Shown here in pieces: positions 17,863-26,828 of a stretch of 64,000 bases of DNA. The notes under the pieces were generated by a model. That model saw only the letters and a program-made list of their open reading frames with translations. It was not told the DNA's origin and did not search any database. A program made the translations under genes and the position numbers. How positions within the stretch are numbered: the stretch's first letter is position 1; each line of letters starts with the position of its first letter. Source of the DNA: DYMC01 sp035406705 (lineage in GTDB: Bacteria > Verrucomicrobiota > Lentisphaeria > Victivallales > GWF2-50-93); the NCBI GenBank assembly GCA_964426675.1, contig CAYRRM010000012.1:10288-74287 (forward strand), in the 5' to 3' direction.

Positions 17863-19029
17863 TTATTTATTTTTATTTTTTGATGGTGATGAACCTCCGC
17901 CTTTTGATTCGTCATCTACCGTGGGATCAGTATCATTTTCAGCAAAAGGTGCTTTGCCTGGATTAGAGCAATCTACTCCATCTGCATTATTACCGTGTCC
18001 ATTATTATTCTTTGCTTTATCGGTTCCTTCTTGATTAGCATTATCGTTAGCATTATCATTACCGTCATCGGTTAACTCTTCGCCATTATAGGTATCTTGG
18101 TTTTGATCCATATTTTGAGTGGTATTGCCTTGATTTTCTTCCTGGTTTTGTTCGCGATTTGGCGTACCTGATGAAGCAATTTGTTGTCCGGTATATATTT
18201 CATCGCCATGAGCTTCATGAGCTGGCCATGCATTTCTTGAAATTGAAATGATTTGTGGATTATCCGGATTTCCTGGAGGATAATGGATTATGGTAATTTT
18301 TTCGCCATTTTCTCCTTCGTCAGAGCTATCGTCTTCCGAAGAGATTGGTGTATCAAATTTTCCTGCATATTTATCCTGATTTAAATTTTTGCTTCTATCG
18401 GGAATGTCACTTGCATCAAAATTAAGTGTACCTGCGGGTGTAAGGAACCAGTAATTAGTTCTTTGTGTATATGGTATTGTCTCTACATGTCCTGACTCTA
18501 CGTGAACTACATTGAAACGGCCATAATGAACGGTGTCAGATTTATCATAAACCAGTTTTTCTTCCCTTGCAGTGAGGTGATTAATTATACTTGGATTACT
18601 TGCATCAAATCCGTATTCACTGCCATCTCCACTTGCGAGATTATTTTGCTGCCAATCCCATCTTGAGCCCATATAGTGATAACTCGTTCCACCAATCAAC
18701 TCTGCAGATGAATTAACATTATCACTTGTATCAGGGCATTCCATAATGCCATATTTGTCTTTTGTGCTTTCAATGTATGTGGTAAGGAATGAAAAATCAA
18801 CAAGCCATATTGAGCTATAGGGCGGAACATTTTGATCATTATTATACATGGCAATAACTTTGAAGGTCTGGTTCAGATTATTCATACAATAGACTTTTTT
18901 TGCCATTTCCTTGGCTCTCAGAAGTCCGGGAACCAACATTGCAAAGAGTGCAGCAATAATCCCCAGAACGATCAGCATTTCTATATAAGTGAAATGCCTT
19001 TTTTTATTTTTTCTTTGTTTTGTTTTCAT
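17863..19029 (-). CDS. Type II secretion/prepilin-like protein with a low-complexity tail
   Basis: A 388-residue pseudopilin. A basic leader of about 12 residues precedes FTYIEMLIVLGIIAAL, the N-methylation and hydrophobic helix motif, with the conserved Glu at +5. The residue before the cleavage site is His, not the usual Gly. The body (about 35-270) has features of the large pseudopilin families of PVC bacteria, including MGSRWDWQQNN and NAWPAHEAHGDEIY. The last 110 residues are Asn/Asp/Gln/Gly-rich and probably disordered. GGGGGAAATT before the ATG is a good ribosome-binding site. No assembly ATPase, platform protein or prepilin peptidase gene is nearby. Confidence 0.88.
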   Translation of the reverse strand: MKTKQRKNKKRHFTYIEMLIVLGIIAALFAMLVPGLLRAKEMAKKVYCMNNLNQTFKVIAMYNNDQNVPPYSSIWLVDFSFLTTYIESTKDKYGIMECPDTSDNVNSSAELIGGTSYHYMGSRWDWQQNNLASGDGSEYGFDASNPSIINHLTAREEKLVYDKSDTVHYGRFNVVHVESGHVETIPYTQRTNYWFLTPAGTLNFDASDIPDRSKNLNQDKYAGKFDTPISSEDDSSDEGENGEKITIIHYPPGNPDNPQIISISRNAWPAHEAHGDEIYTGQQIASSGTPNREQNQEENQGNTTQNMDQNQDTYNGEELTDDGNDNANDNANQEGTDKAKNNNGHGNNADGVDCSNPGKAPFAENDTDPTVDDESKGGGSSPSKNKNK

Positions 19030-19118
19030 AATTTCCCCCTTGCCTTACTCAGGCTTTTATTCTTTACCTTTAGTATCAGCATAACGCGTGCCAAAGTCTA
19101 TTTATAGAACTTTAAAAT

Positions 19119-19898
19119 TTACTTAAATAATACGGGAAAAACATACTCGGCATATCTCATATTATCGCGGTCAATTAAAATGAACCTTTCAAAAAATTCG
19201 ATTTCCTCTTTATCTTCTGAAGGAGGTTTATTTCCAGCAAGACTGGAGCCAGGTAATCTCACAATTGCTGCTGCTACCAGATCATACTCTATGGCAGTCT
19301 TAAGATATTCGAGATTTCCTCCGAAAAATATAAAATATGGCATGTTTTTTAGATTATCCTGACATTTTATGTTCTCTATGTCATATGGTAATCCCACCAA
19401 TGATATGAAGATATCAGCTTCAGGATGGGCTAAAACTATTCTGTCAAATTCTTCAGCGGATAACCAAAAAATAGAGTTATCTTTTGGAATTGTTTCCTCT
19501 ATTTTTATCTGGATTTTATCTTTTTTAGCTTTGTAGAAGGCCTCTTCGAATCCTTTTATTAAGTATTTAGTGTATTTAGATGCAGCAAAGTATTTTGGGT
19601 AATCAATAATAACTATATTTGTTTCTTTTTTTTTGATTAGCTTTTGTAGTATGTATTTTCCGACATATTTCCCCCCTAATTCGAGGTACGCATCTTCATA
19701 ATGTTTAAAATCCTTAGTTTTGAAAAAGTAGGCAGGAAATAAATCAATGGAAAATTTGAGTATGACCAAACACAATGATATAACGGAGAAAAAAGAAGCG
19801 AAATATTTAGCAAAATTCTTCTCGTATATCTTATAGATGAATAGAAAAAGAAATGCACTTAGTCCAAATGTTATTATACATCCCCACAACAATAACAT
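19119..19898 (-). CDS. Membrane-anchored protein of unknown function
   Basis: A 259-residue protein with two N-terminal membrane helices (about 1-22 and 31-56) and a soluble domain of 200 residues. Alternating beta-strand/helix patterns (TNIVIIDYP, IQIKIEETI, ADIFISLVGLP, YFIFFGGNL) suggest a Rossmann-like or periplasmic-binding-protein-type fold, but no family motif is recognisable. AAGGAT lies eight bases before the ATG. It is transcribed in the same direction as the pseudopilin downstream, with 89 bases between them. Confidence 0.7.
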   Translation of the reverse strand: MLLLWGCIITFGLSAFLFLFIYKIYEKNFAKYFASFFSVISLCLVILKFSIDLFPAYFFKTKDFKHYEDAYLELGGKYVGKYILQKLIKKKETNIVIIDYPKYFAASKYTKYLIKGFEEAFYKAKKDKIQIKIEETIPKDNSIFWLSAEEFDRIVLAHPEADIFISLVGLPYDIENIKCQDNLKNMPYFIFFGGNLEYLKTAIEYDLVAAAIVRLPGSSLAGNKPPSEDKEEIEFFERFILIDRDNMRYAEYVFPVLFK

Positions 19899-20427
19899 CG
19901 TAATAATCCTTATATTTGATTAAAATGTAAGAAATATCCTGCAAATCCTGCAAAGTCCAAGCGAATCTTCTCTCTAATCTATATCTTATTTTGTATGATG
20001 TCAACTGGGTATTAGTAAATTTGTTTATCTAAACTGAAAGTATTTTTCTTGTTAAAATTTTTGTTTCAGCAAATATGAAATTTAGTCTGTAGGTTACAAG
20101 TCACTGATAGATATACAAGAAAATAGAATAGAGCTATAGAGTGGGCGTATCAGCATTGTTGTTCAATTCATTTCATAAAATTTTATCCTTCCAATTTTTA
20201 GCTTGAAACCTACAAGAGCTTGTCTATTGTAGCGTATCTCTTTGCAGATGAAAGAATTGGAGTATTTTACCCGCCATCCTTCACGGATTTACCTCATTGC
20301 ACTTAGCAAATGCAAGATATGGCTTATTTCAGTAAATCTAAAATGCTAAGAAAGTCCAACCCTGGAACAAAAAAAAGATATGGTTATTTATATTTTTTAA
20401 GCAGTTTTTATAGAATTTAGAATCGAT
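19899..20427. other. 529-bp gene-free region with a large inverted repeat
   Basis: No credible coding frame. A 9-bp unit ATCCTGCAA occurs twice in tandem at 19936-19953. The main structure is the inverted repeat at 20088-20214, described separately. Near 20315 there is a short TTGCA/TGCAA pair. Confidence 0.5.
20088..20214. ncRNA. Candidate structured RNA or imperfect hairpin in a long intergenic region
   Basis: TGTAGGTTACAAG (20088-20100) and CTTGAAACCTACA (20202-20214) pair over 13 bp with one mismatch and enclose 101 nt. CTGATA (20104-20109) and TATCAG (20148-20153) form a second pairing inside. The strand is not decided. It could be a non-coding RNA or an inverted-repeat remnant. Confidence 0.35.
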
Positions 20428-21765
20428 TTAAATTTTAGAATTTTCAGGAGTAATAGAGAGGAAATGCAGGTGGATATAACTTGCAAAGACATTGTTTATT
20501 TTGACTCCGTCTTGCCATGTATTACCATTACTGTCTTTACATTCGAACAAGAAATTCATTTTGTTGTTAGCAAGAAATTCGCTCCAGTGAAATTCATGTC
20601 CTCTTATGATTGTATTTTTTTTGCAGAATGGCAACTGATGGAGAGTTTTTACTTCTCTATAGCCGAGAGCTTTGCATTTTTTGGTCATTTGTGTTTTACC
20701 CGGGATAACATTACACATTGGGAAAATCTTACCTTCTGAATTTTGTAATTCAGTGCTTAGATACATAAAGCCGCCGCACTCTGCGTAAATTTTACCTCCT
20801 GATTTTGCGAAACTCGCAACTGATTTGCGAAATTCGCAATTCTCTGAAAGTTCTTTTGCAAAAATTTCCGGGAATCCCCCGCCTAGATATAGAAGATCCA
20901 ATTTTTCTGGGAGTTTTTTATCTCTGATTGGTGAAATTTCAACTATTTTAAAACCAGACATACGGAGAAAATGGATGTTATCATGATAATAGAAATTGAA
21001 AGCTTCATCTTTCGCGATTGCAGCAAGGTATTTTGGTGGAGGGTATATAGGTTGTTTTAATGAATTTGTTTGTGTAAATTCTGAAAGATTGATAATTGTA
21101 TCTATATCCAGATTTTTTTCTATATCTTCGGCGAGACCTTCAAAAAAGAAATCTTTGTTTTTATTTTCAATCCATGGTAAGAGCCCAAGATGTCTTTCCG
21201 GAATATGAAATTTGTAATTATTAGGAAATGCGCCGAGTAGGGGAGGCAAAGAATTTTTCTTTAATGATTCTTCGCAGATTTTTCTGTGTTTTTTACTTCC
21301 GATTTTATTTGCAATGACTCCACGTATTTTTACCTGAGGATTAAATTTGGTAAAGCCGTAAACAAGGGGGGCAATACTAGCGCCAAGTCCTGAGGCATTT
21401 ACTATTAATATAACTGGCAAATTAAGAATTATTGCGCATTCTGCAGTGCTGCCTGTCTGAGAAGAAGAGGCTCCATCGAATAACCCCATTACTCCTTCTA
21501 CAACAGCTATATCTGAATTAGATGAATTTCTTAGAAAGCTCTCCTTTATAACCTTGTCACTCATTATCCAGCTGTCAAGATTTATCGAAGGATTTCCTGA
21601 TGCTGCGCTATGATATGAAGGGTCTATGTAATCAGGCCCGCATTTGAAAGGAGCTACATTCAGTCCTCTTTTTTTGAGTGCCCAAATTAAGGCGGTTGTG
21701 ATTGTTGTTTTTCCACAGCCTGAATTTGTTCCTGCTATACAGAGAGCAAAGAATTTTTTTTTCAT
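20428..21765 (-). CDS. cbiA: Cobyrinate a,c-diamide synthase (CbiA/CobB family)
   Basis: Amidates carboxylates a and c of cobyrinate using glutamine and ATP. The N-terminal P-loop is AGTNSGCGKTT (about residues 11-21), followed by KCGPDYIDPSYH and LDSWIM of the dethiobiotin-synthetase-like domain. The C-terminal half is a class I glutamine amidotransferase with YLGGGFPEIF and the nucleophile region YAECGGFMYLS. At 445 residues it has the normal length. No other cobalamin or corrinoid genes lie in the window, so the pathway context is missing; a paralogue with another diamidation role is possible. Two palindrome copies lie 20 bp apart in it. Confidence 0.9.
   Translation of the reverse strand: MKKKFFALCIAGTNSGCGKTTITTALIWALKKRGLNVAPFKCGPDYIDPSYHSAASGNPSINLDSWIMSDKVIKESFLRNSSNSDIAVVEGVMGLFDGASSSQTGSTAECAIILNLPVILIVNASGLGASIAPLVYGFTKFNPQVKIRGVIANKIGSKKHRKICEESLKKNSLPPLLGAFPNNYKFHIPERHLGLLPWIENKNKDFFFEGLAEDIEKNLDIDTIINLSEFTQTNSLKQPIYPPPKYLAAIAKDEAFNFYYHDNIHFLRMSGFKIVEISPIRDKKLPEKLDLLYLGGGFPEIFAKELSENCEFRKSVASFAKSGGKIYAECGGFMYLSTELQNSEGKIFPMCNVIPGKTQMTKKCKALGYREVKTLHQLPFCKKNTIIRGHEFHWSEFLANNKMNFLFECKDSNGNTWQDGVKINNVFASYIHLHFLSITPENSKI
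20806..20818. repeat. TGCGA-N3-TCGCA palindrome, copy 5
   Basis: Spacer AAC. In cbiA it is read as Ala-Ser-Phe-Ala (GCG phase). First member of a pair spaced exactly 20 bp start to start. Confidence 0.85.
20826..20838. repeat. TGCGA-N3-TCGCA palindrome, copy 6
   Basis: Spacer AAT. In cbiA it is read as Cys-Glu-Phe-Arg (TGC phase), a different codon phase from its neighbour 20 bp away. Confidence 0.85.
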
Positions 21766-21826
21766 CGATAAAGATGAGTTGTTATTATTTTTTCAGGAAA
21801 AAATTTAAATAATTGAAGTGTTTTTT

Positions 21827-23131
21827 TCAGGCCTTTATGACATTTTTACCGTTTACTACATTTCTTGTATCAATTACTAATTTTGCGATTTTCGTAAAGA
21901 TGCTGTGATCTACGCAATCGTGGGCTGTAGCAATCAATGCAAGATCATACTTTTTGCCCTTTAGATTTTTTACTGATTTCTTTCCGGTATATTCAGGGTA
22001 TTCACGTGTTTTTGGAACGATTGGGCAGTATGGATCATAATATTCGACTTTTGCTCCTTTTTCATCTAATAGGCGCCATAATTTGAAAGAAGGGCTTTCT
22101 CTTAAATCATCAACATTCTTTTTGTATGCCAATCCAACAAGCAAAACTTTACTATTTTTCAAAGACATTTTTTTGTCATTTAGAGCTTCGAGTGTTTTAG
22201 ATAACACATAATAGGGCATATTTGTATTTATTTCTCCGGCAAGTTCGATAAATCTGGTAGGACAATCATATTCTCTTGCTTTCCATGTCAGATAAAAAGG
22301 GTCTATCGGGATACAGTGTCCACCAAGTCCTGGTCCTGGGTAAAATGGCATGTAGCCAAATGGTTTAGTCTTTGCGGCGTCAATGACTTCCCAGATGTCT
22401 ATGCCCATTTTTGAAAAGATAACTTTCAACTCATTTACCATTGCAATATTTACTGAGCGAAAGATATTTTCTACAAGTTTTGTAGCTTCGGCAGTTGCTG
22501 TAGATGAAACGGGGACGGTTTTGCAGATTATACAATCATAGAGGGATTTTGCAAAGCTAAGGCTATTTTTGTCATCTGCTCCTACTACTTTTGGTATTGT
22601 TGCGGTAGTAAAGGCTTTGTTATTAGGGTCTTCCCTTTCTGGTGAAAAGGCAATAAAAAAGTCTTCTCCTGTTTTTAGCTTTGTTTTTGACTCGAGGATT
22701 GGCTTCAGAACTTCTTTTGTCGTGCCGGGATATGTAGTTGATTCAAGTGAGAAAAGCTGTCCTTTCCTGACATATGGAGCAAGAGATTGGGCTGTTGATA
22801 TAATATAGCTCATGTCAGGCTCTTTATGATGTGTGAGCGGTGTAGGAACACAGATTATTATGGCATCGCATTCTGAGGATTTTGAAAAGTCGGTTGTGCA
22901 GGAAAATAAGCCGGTAGAATTCATACTTTTTATATTTTCTGAGGGGATGTGTTTTATATATGATTGGGATTTTCCCAGAAGTTTTACTTTTTCTGGATCA
23001 ATATCAAACCCAATAGTAGTGAAACCTGCTTTTACGAATTCCCCTGCCAGAGGCAATCCGACATATCCGAGTCCAACTATTCCTACTTTGATTTTTCGAT
23101 CTGAAATTTTTCTTAATATTTCTTTTATCAT
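21827..23131 (-). CDS. Nucleotide-sugar (UDP-GlcNAc/ManNAc-type) dehydrogenase
   Basis: Oxidises a UDP-sugar to a UDP-uronic acid for envelope polysaccharide synthesis. NAD-binding GIVGLGYVGLPLA is at the N-terminus, then LESTTYPGTTKEV, FSPEREDPNN, and the catalytic cysteine motif GGHCIPIDPFYLTWKA. ESTTYPGTT and SPERED resemble the WbpA/WecC branch rather than UDP-glucose 6-dehydrogenase. I place the start at ATG 23131 (434 residues), because GGAG lies six bases upstream. The frame extends to 23173 without a ribosome-binding site. cbiA follows after 61 bases. Confidence 0.92.
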   Translation of the reverse strand: MIKEILRKISDRKIKVGIVGLGYVGLPLAGEFVKAGFTTIGFDIDPEKVKLLGKSQSYIKHIPSENIKSMNSTGLFSCTTDFSKSSECDAIIICVPTPLTHHKEPDMSYIISTAQSLAPYVRKGQLFSLESTTYPGTTKEVLKPILESKTKLKTGEDFFIAFSPEREDPNNKAFTTATIPKVVGADDKNSLSFAKSLYDCIICKTVPVSSTATAEATKLVENIFRSVNIAMVNELKVIFSKMGIDIWEVIDAAKTKPFGYMPFYPGPGLGGHCIPIDPFYLTWKAREYDCPTRFIELAGEINTNMPYYVLSKTLEALNDKKMSLKNSKVLLVGLAYKKNVDDLRESPSFKLWRLLDEKGAKVEYYDPYCPIVPKTREYPEYTGKKSVKNLKGKKYDLALIATAHDCVDHSIFTKIAKLVIDTRNVVNGKNVIKA

Positions 23132-23336
23132 GAAGTTCTCCATATATTTTTTAGGGTGTGAATATATATTCATTTTACTTTATTTCAAAAGGAGAAAATA
23201 TAATATTTTATTTTGGGCTTCAGATGAAAAATTAGGAAAATACAAGAAAACCTTCTTGATATTTTATTTAAGTGGGTTATTTTTACTTCTAAATCTTTAT
23301 ATATAAATTAAGAAAATAAAAAAAAGAGGTAAAAAA

Positions 23337-23693
23337 ATGAGAAAAATTTTAAGTTGGCTCGTTTTATCCGTCGTTTTATCAGGGCTCTTTACGGGGTGTT
23401 CTATAATTCAGGACATGGGCAAATCGCATCATGAAAGTCATGCAACGATTGCCGATCTAAATGCTCCAATAGATAAAGTTGCTGAAGCAGTTGCAGCAGC
23501 TTTGCCGAAAGTTGGGATGACAGCTTCTAAAGTTCAAGATACAGTTCTGGAAAAGGAATTTAAGGGCGACGATATCGATATTACGATGAAGAAAGTAGAA
23601 GATAAGTTGACAAAAATCTATATCAGACATGGTTTGAACGGAGACCCTGTAAAAGAAGCAGCATTACTTGCAGAGATAAAGAAACAACTCTGA
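23337..23693 (+). CDS. DUF3568-like lipoprotein
   Basis: A 118-residue protein with signal peptide and lipobox TGC (lipidated Cys21). The mature domain pattern, a helix with DLNAPIDKVAEAVAAALPKVGM, then VLEKEFKGDDIDITMKKV and TKIYIRHGLNGDP, matches the small DUF3568 lipoproteins, which have no known function. GAGG lies nine bases before the ATG. It is a single-gene unit between divergent and convergent neighbours. Confidence 0.75.
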   Translation: MRKILSWLVLSVVLSGLFTGCSIIQDMGKSHHESHATIADLNAPIDKVAEAVAAALPKVGMTASKVQDTVLEKEFKGDDIDITMKKVEDKLTKIYIRHGLNGDPVKEAALLAEIKKQL

Positions 23694-24183
23694 AATTAAT
23701 GTGAAAAAAGCTGATCGAGAGAGAGAACAGTTTCGTTCATGTAGACCTATATTAATTGACCAGTATAGTATGGTGCATTTGAGGAATCAAGGCGACGTTG
23801 TAGTAATTACTGCAAGTCGAAGCTAACGAATTTTGATACGATAAATGCGGCCGCTCCCTCGTGGGTTGAAAATCGTAAAAAAATCGTCAACTTGAAAAGT
23901 TGCCCCATAATCTATAACAACCATATTTTAATATAGATAGAAATAAAAACAATTTTCAGATGCTTTTTTTTAGATTATCAGCATCTTAAACGCTCTTACT
24001 GCCTGATTGAACCGCAAAATTTTGGTTAATATGAATTTTACCTGGAGTTAATTTTTTCTTTAATGTATATTTTCAGATATACTTTACTGGAAAATTTTTG
24101 TTAGAAATAGTAAATGTTTTTAGCAAAGTTTGACTTTGAATTTTTTAGGAAATTATTTATCTTATTTATCTATTAATCTATTA
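23694..24183. other. 490-bp gene-free region with a GC-richer core and hairpins
   Basis: Most is AT-rich, but about 23780-23880 approaches 45% GC and contains a NotI-type octamer GCGGCCGC (23847-23854) and the hairpin at 23793-23819. CAACTT-GAA-AAGTTG forms another hairpin at 23888-23902. No ORF is credible. A small RNA is possible; no known family is recognised. Confidence 0.45.
23793..23819. repeat. 27-bp near-perfect inverted repeat (hairpin)
   Basis: The core TTGTAGTAATTACTGCAA is self-complementary with one G-U-compatible position, and CGAC/GTCG extends the stem past a single bulged G. It lies in the GC-richer core of the spacer downstream of the DUF3568-like gene. Confidence 0.6.
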
Positions 24184-26754
24184 TTATTTTTTTATCTGAG
24201 AGTTTATTTTTTTTCTTCTTTTTTGTGATTTTGTTGATGAATTATTGTTTTCTGGGAAGAAGATTATTTTATTATTATCCAGTTTTGCTTTTATAGTATT
24301 TACATTTTTGAATATACCTCTTAGTATTTCTTCAGCTAATGGATCTTCTATAAATCTTTCTACATTTCGTCTGATTGGCCTTGCACCGAATTCGGGTTTA
24401 TAGCTTTGTTCTATTATGAAGTCAATAATTTCCGGGCTATATTCAAATTTTATATTTTGTGCCATCATTTTTTCTGATACTTTTGTTAATTCTATGCTAA
24501 CTATTTTTCTTAGGGCTTCTTTATTAAGTTTTCTGAATACAATAACTTCATCTACGCGATTTATGAATTCAGGTTTGAAGTATTTTTTAGCTGTTTCAAG
24601 GAGGCGTTCTTTTATTTTTTCATAACTTTCATTATCTATGGCAGAAGGATCGGCGCTGAATCCGATTCCTCCGCCTTTCATTATCTGGTCAGCGCCAATG
24701 TTACTGGTCATTATTATTATTGTATTTCGGAACATTATTTTTCTACCTATACTGTCGGTGAGTTTTCCTTCTTCCAATATTTGCAGGAGGAGATGCATTA
24801 CGTCAGGGTGTGCTTTTTCGATTTCATCGAATAGGACTACGGAATAAGGTTTTCTTCTTACTTTTTCGGTTAATTGACCGCCTTCATCATGTCCTACATA
24901 TCCTGGTGGAGAGCCAATGAGTCTGCTTACATTAAATTTTTCCATGTATTCAGACATATCAATCTGAATTAGGGCGTCGGGGTCGCCAAACATAAATTCG
25001 GCAAGTGCTTTTGCGAGGAGAGTTTTTCCTACTCCTGTAGGTCCGAGGAATATGAATGATCCGATTGGGCGGCGTGGATCCTTTAGGTCTGCTCTGGATC
25101 TTCTTAATGCTCTCGATATAGTTGTGATAGCTTCTTCCTGTCCTATTACTGATGAGGAGAGGGCTTCTTCCATTTTCAATAGTTTTGCGGTTTCCCCTTC
25201 TTCCATTTGTTGAACTGGTATTCCTGTAAATTTAGCGAGGACTTCAGCAATATCTTTTTCATCTACTATGGGGATATTTTTTTTCTGTTTTTCTTTCCAT
25301 TCAGTTATTGCTTTTTCGAGTTCTGCTTTGAGTTTTTTTTCCTGATCTCTCAATTTAGCAGCCTCTTCAAAGCTTTGTTTTGCGACAGCCTCTTTTTTTT
25401 CATCTTGAACTTTTTTAATTTTCATTTCGATTTCACTAAAGTCGGCAGCTACAGAAGATGCATTGATTTTTGCTCTTGCTCCGGCTTCATCTATGACATC
25501 TATAGCTTTATCCGGAAGGAATCGTCCGCTAATATATCTGTCGGATAATTTAGCTGCTGCGGCAAGTGCGGCATCTGTATATTTGCAGTTATGATGTTTT
25601 TCATATCTTGGTCTTAATCCTTTTAGGATTTCAAAGGTTTCATCTACGGAGGGCGGATTGACAATGACTGGTTGAAATCTTCTTTCGAGGGCTGAATCTT
25701 TTTCTATTCCTTTGCGGTATTCGTCCATAGTAGTTGCGCCAATACACTGCAATTCGCCTCTTGCAAGTGCGGGTTTTACAATATTAGCGGCATCCATGGC
25801 GCCTTCAGCTCCTCCAGCACCTACTAATGTATGTAATTCATCTATAAATAATATTACGTTTCCGGAATTTCTTATTTCGTCAATTACAGCCTTTATTCGT
25901 TCTTCAAATTGCCCTCTGTATTTCGTTCCTGCTATCATGAGTGGCAAGTCGAGGGCATAGACTTGTTTGCCGTGCAGGTGAGGGGGGACATTACCCGTTA
26001 CTATTGCCTGGGCAAGGCCTTCTACTATTGCAGTTTTTCCTACTCCTGCTTCTCCTATGAGGACAGGGTTATTTTTGGTTCTTCTTGATAATATCTGGAT
26101 AACTCTTTCGATTTCATCTTTTCTTCCAATTACTGGGTCGAGTTCTCCTTTTGCTGCGATTTGGGTAATATTTCTGCCGAATGCATTTAATGCTGATAGT
26201 TGTTGTGTTCCTCCTTGCGATGTGGGATGAGAAGTTTCTGTATCTTTTGAGTAGTTGTCCTCTGGTGGTAAATAGTTTGGATCGAGGGCCTTTATAACTT
26301 CTTTTCTGACCATTTCAGGGTCTATTTTAAGGTTTTTTAGTATTCTTGCGGCGACGTTATCCTCTTCGCGTAATATTCCAAGCAAAAGATGTTCGGTTCC
26401 TATGAAATTATAATTTAAAGACTTTGCTTCGCGTGCGGCTAATACGAGGATTTTTTTTAGGCTTTCTGTAAATGGTAGTTCTCCGTTAACTTTTGTTGAT
26501 GGTCCTGTTCCTGAATTCTTTTCAACCTCCATACGCAATGCGTCGAGATTAAGTCCAAGTGATTGCAGAACGGCTACTGCAACCCCCTGTCCAAGGCGGA
26601 GTATTCCAAGAAGTAGGTGTTCAGGACCTACATAGTCGTGATTAAATCTTGCTGCTTCTTTTTGAGCCAGGAGGAGGACCTGTCGTGCTCTTGGAGTAAG
26701 CATTCCCATTCCATTCTCATCATTGTTTTCATTTTTTTCTTTATCTTCACTCAT
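24184..26754 (-). CDS. clpC: ATP-dependent Clp protease ATP-binding subunit ClpC
   Basis: AAA+ unfoldase that feeds ClpP. Order of parts in 856 residues: two Clp N repeats (about 15-150), AAA-1 with Walker A GEAGVGKT (about 232), the UVR-containing middle region (EEAAKLRDQEKKLKAELEKA, about 430-475), AAA-2 with GPTGVGKT (about 570), and a C-terminal domain ending in a Lys/Arg-rich tail. The UVR motif separates ClpC from ClpA and ClpB. GAGGA lies ten bases upstream of the ATG. McsA, McsB and CtsR, its Firmicute partners, are not adjacent. Confidence 0.96.
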   Translation of the reverse strand: MSEDKEKNENNDENGMGMLTPRARQVLLLAQKEAARFNHDYVGPEHLLLGILRLGQGVAVAVLQSLGLNLDALRMEVEKNSGTGPSTKVNGELPFTESLKKILVLAAREAKSLNYNFIGTEHLLLGILREEDNVAARILKNLKIDPEMVRKEVIKALDPNYLPPEDNYSKDTETSHPTSQGGTQQLSALNAFGRNITQIAAKGELDPVIGRKDEIERVIQILSRRTKNNPVLIGEAGVGKTAIVEGLAQAIVTGNVPPHLHGKQVYALDLPLMIAGTKYRGQFEERIKAVIDEIRNSGNVILFIDELHTLVGAGGAEGAMDAANIVKPALARGELQCIGATTMDEYRKGIEKDSALERRFQPVIVNPPSVDETFEILKGLRPRYEKHHNCKYTDAALAAAAKLSDRYISGRFLPDKAIDVIDEAGARAKINASSVAADFSEIEMKIKKVQDEKKEAVAKQSFEEAAKLRDQEKKLKAELEKAITEWKEKQKKNIPIVDEKDIAEVLAKFTGIPVQQMEEGETAKLLKMEEALSSSVIGQEEAITTISRALRRSRADLKDPRRPIGSFIFLGPTGVGKTLLAKALAEFMFGDPDALIQIDMSEYMEKFNVSRLIGSPPGYVGHDEGGQLTEKVRRKPYSVVLFDEIEKAHPDVMHLLLQILEEGKLTDSIGRKIMFRNTIIIMTSNIGADQIMKGGGIGFSADPSAIDNESYEKIKERLLETAKKYFKPEFINRVDEVIVFRKLNKEALRKIVSIELTKVSEKMMAQNIKFEYSPEIIDFIIEQSYKPEFGARPIRRNVERFIEDPLAEEILRGIFKNVNTIKAKLDNNKIIFFPENNNSSTKSQKRRKKINSQIKK

Positions 26755-26828
26755 TTATATAAATCCTCTTTTAAATTAAAAGTTAGTATTTACAAAGAGA
26801 TTGAAATATAGTTCATTTTTTTTCCTTT

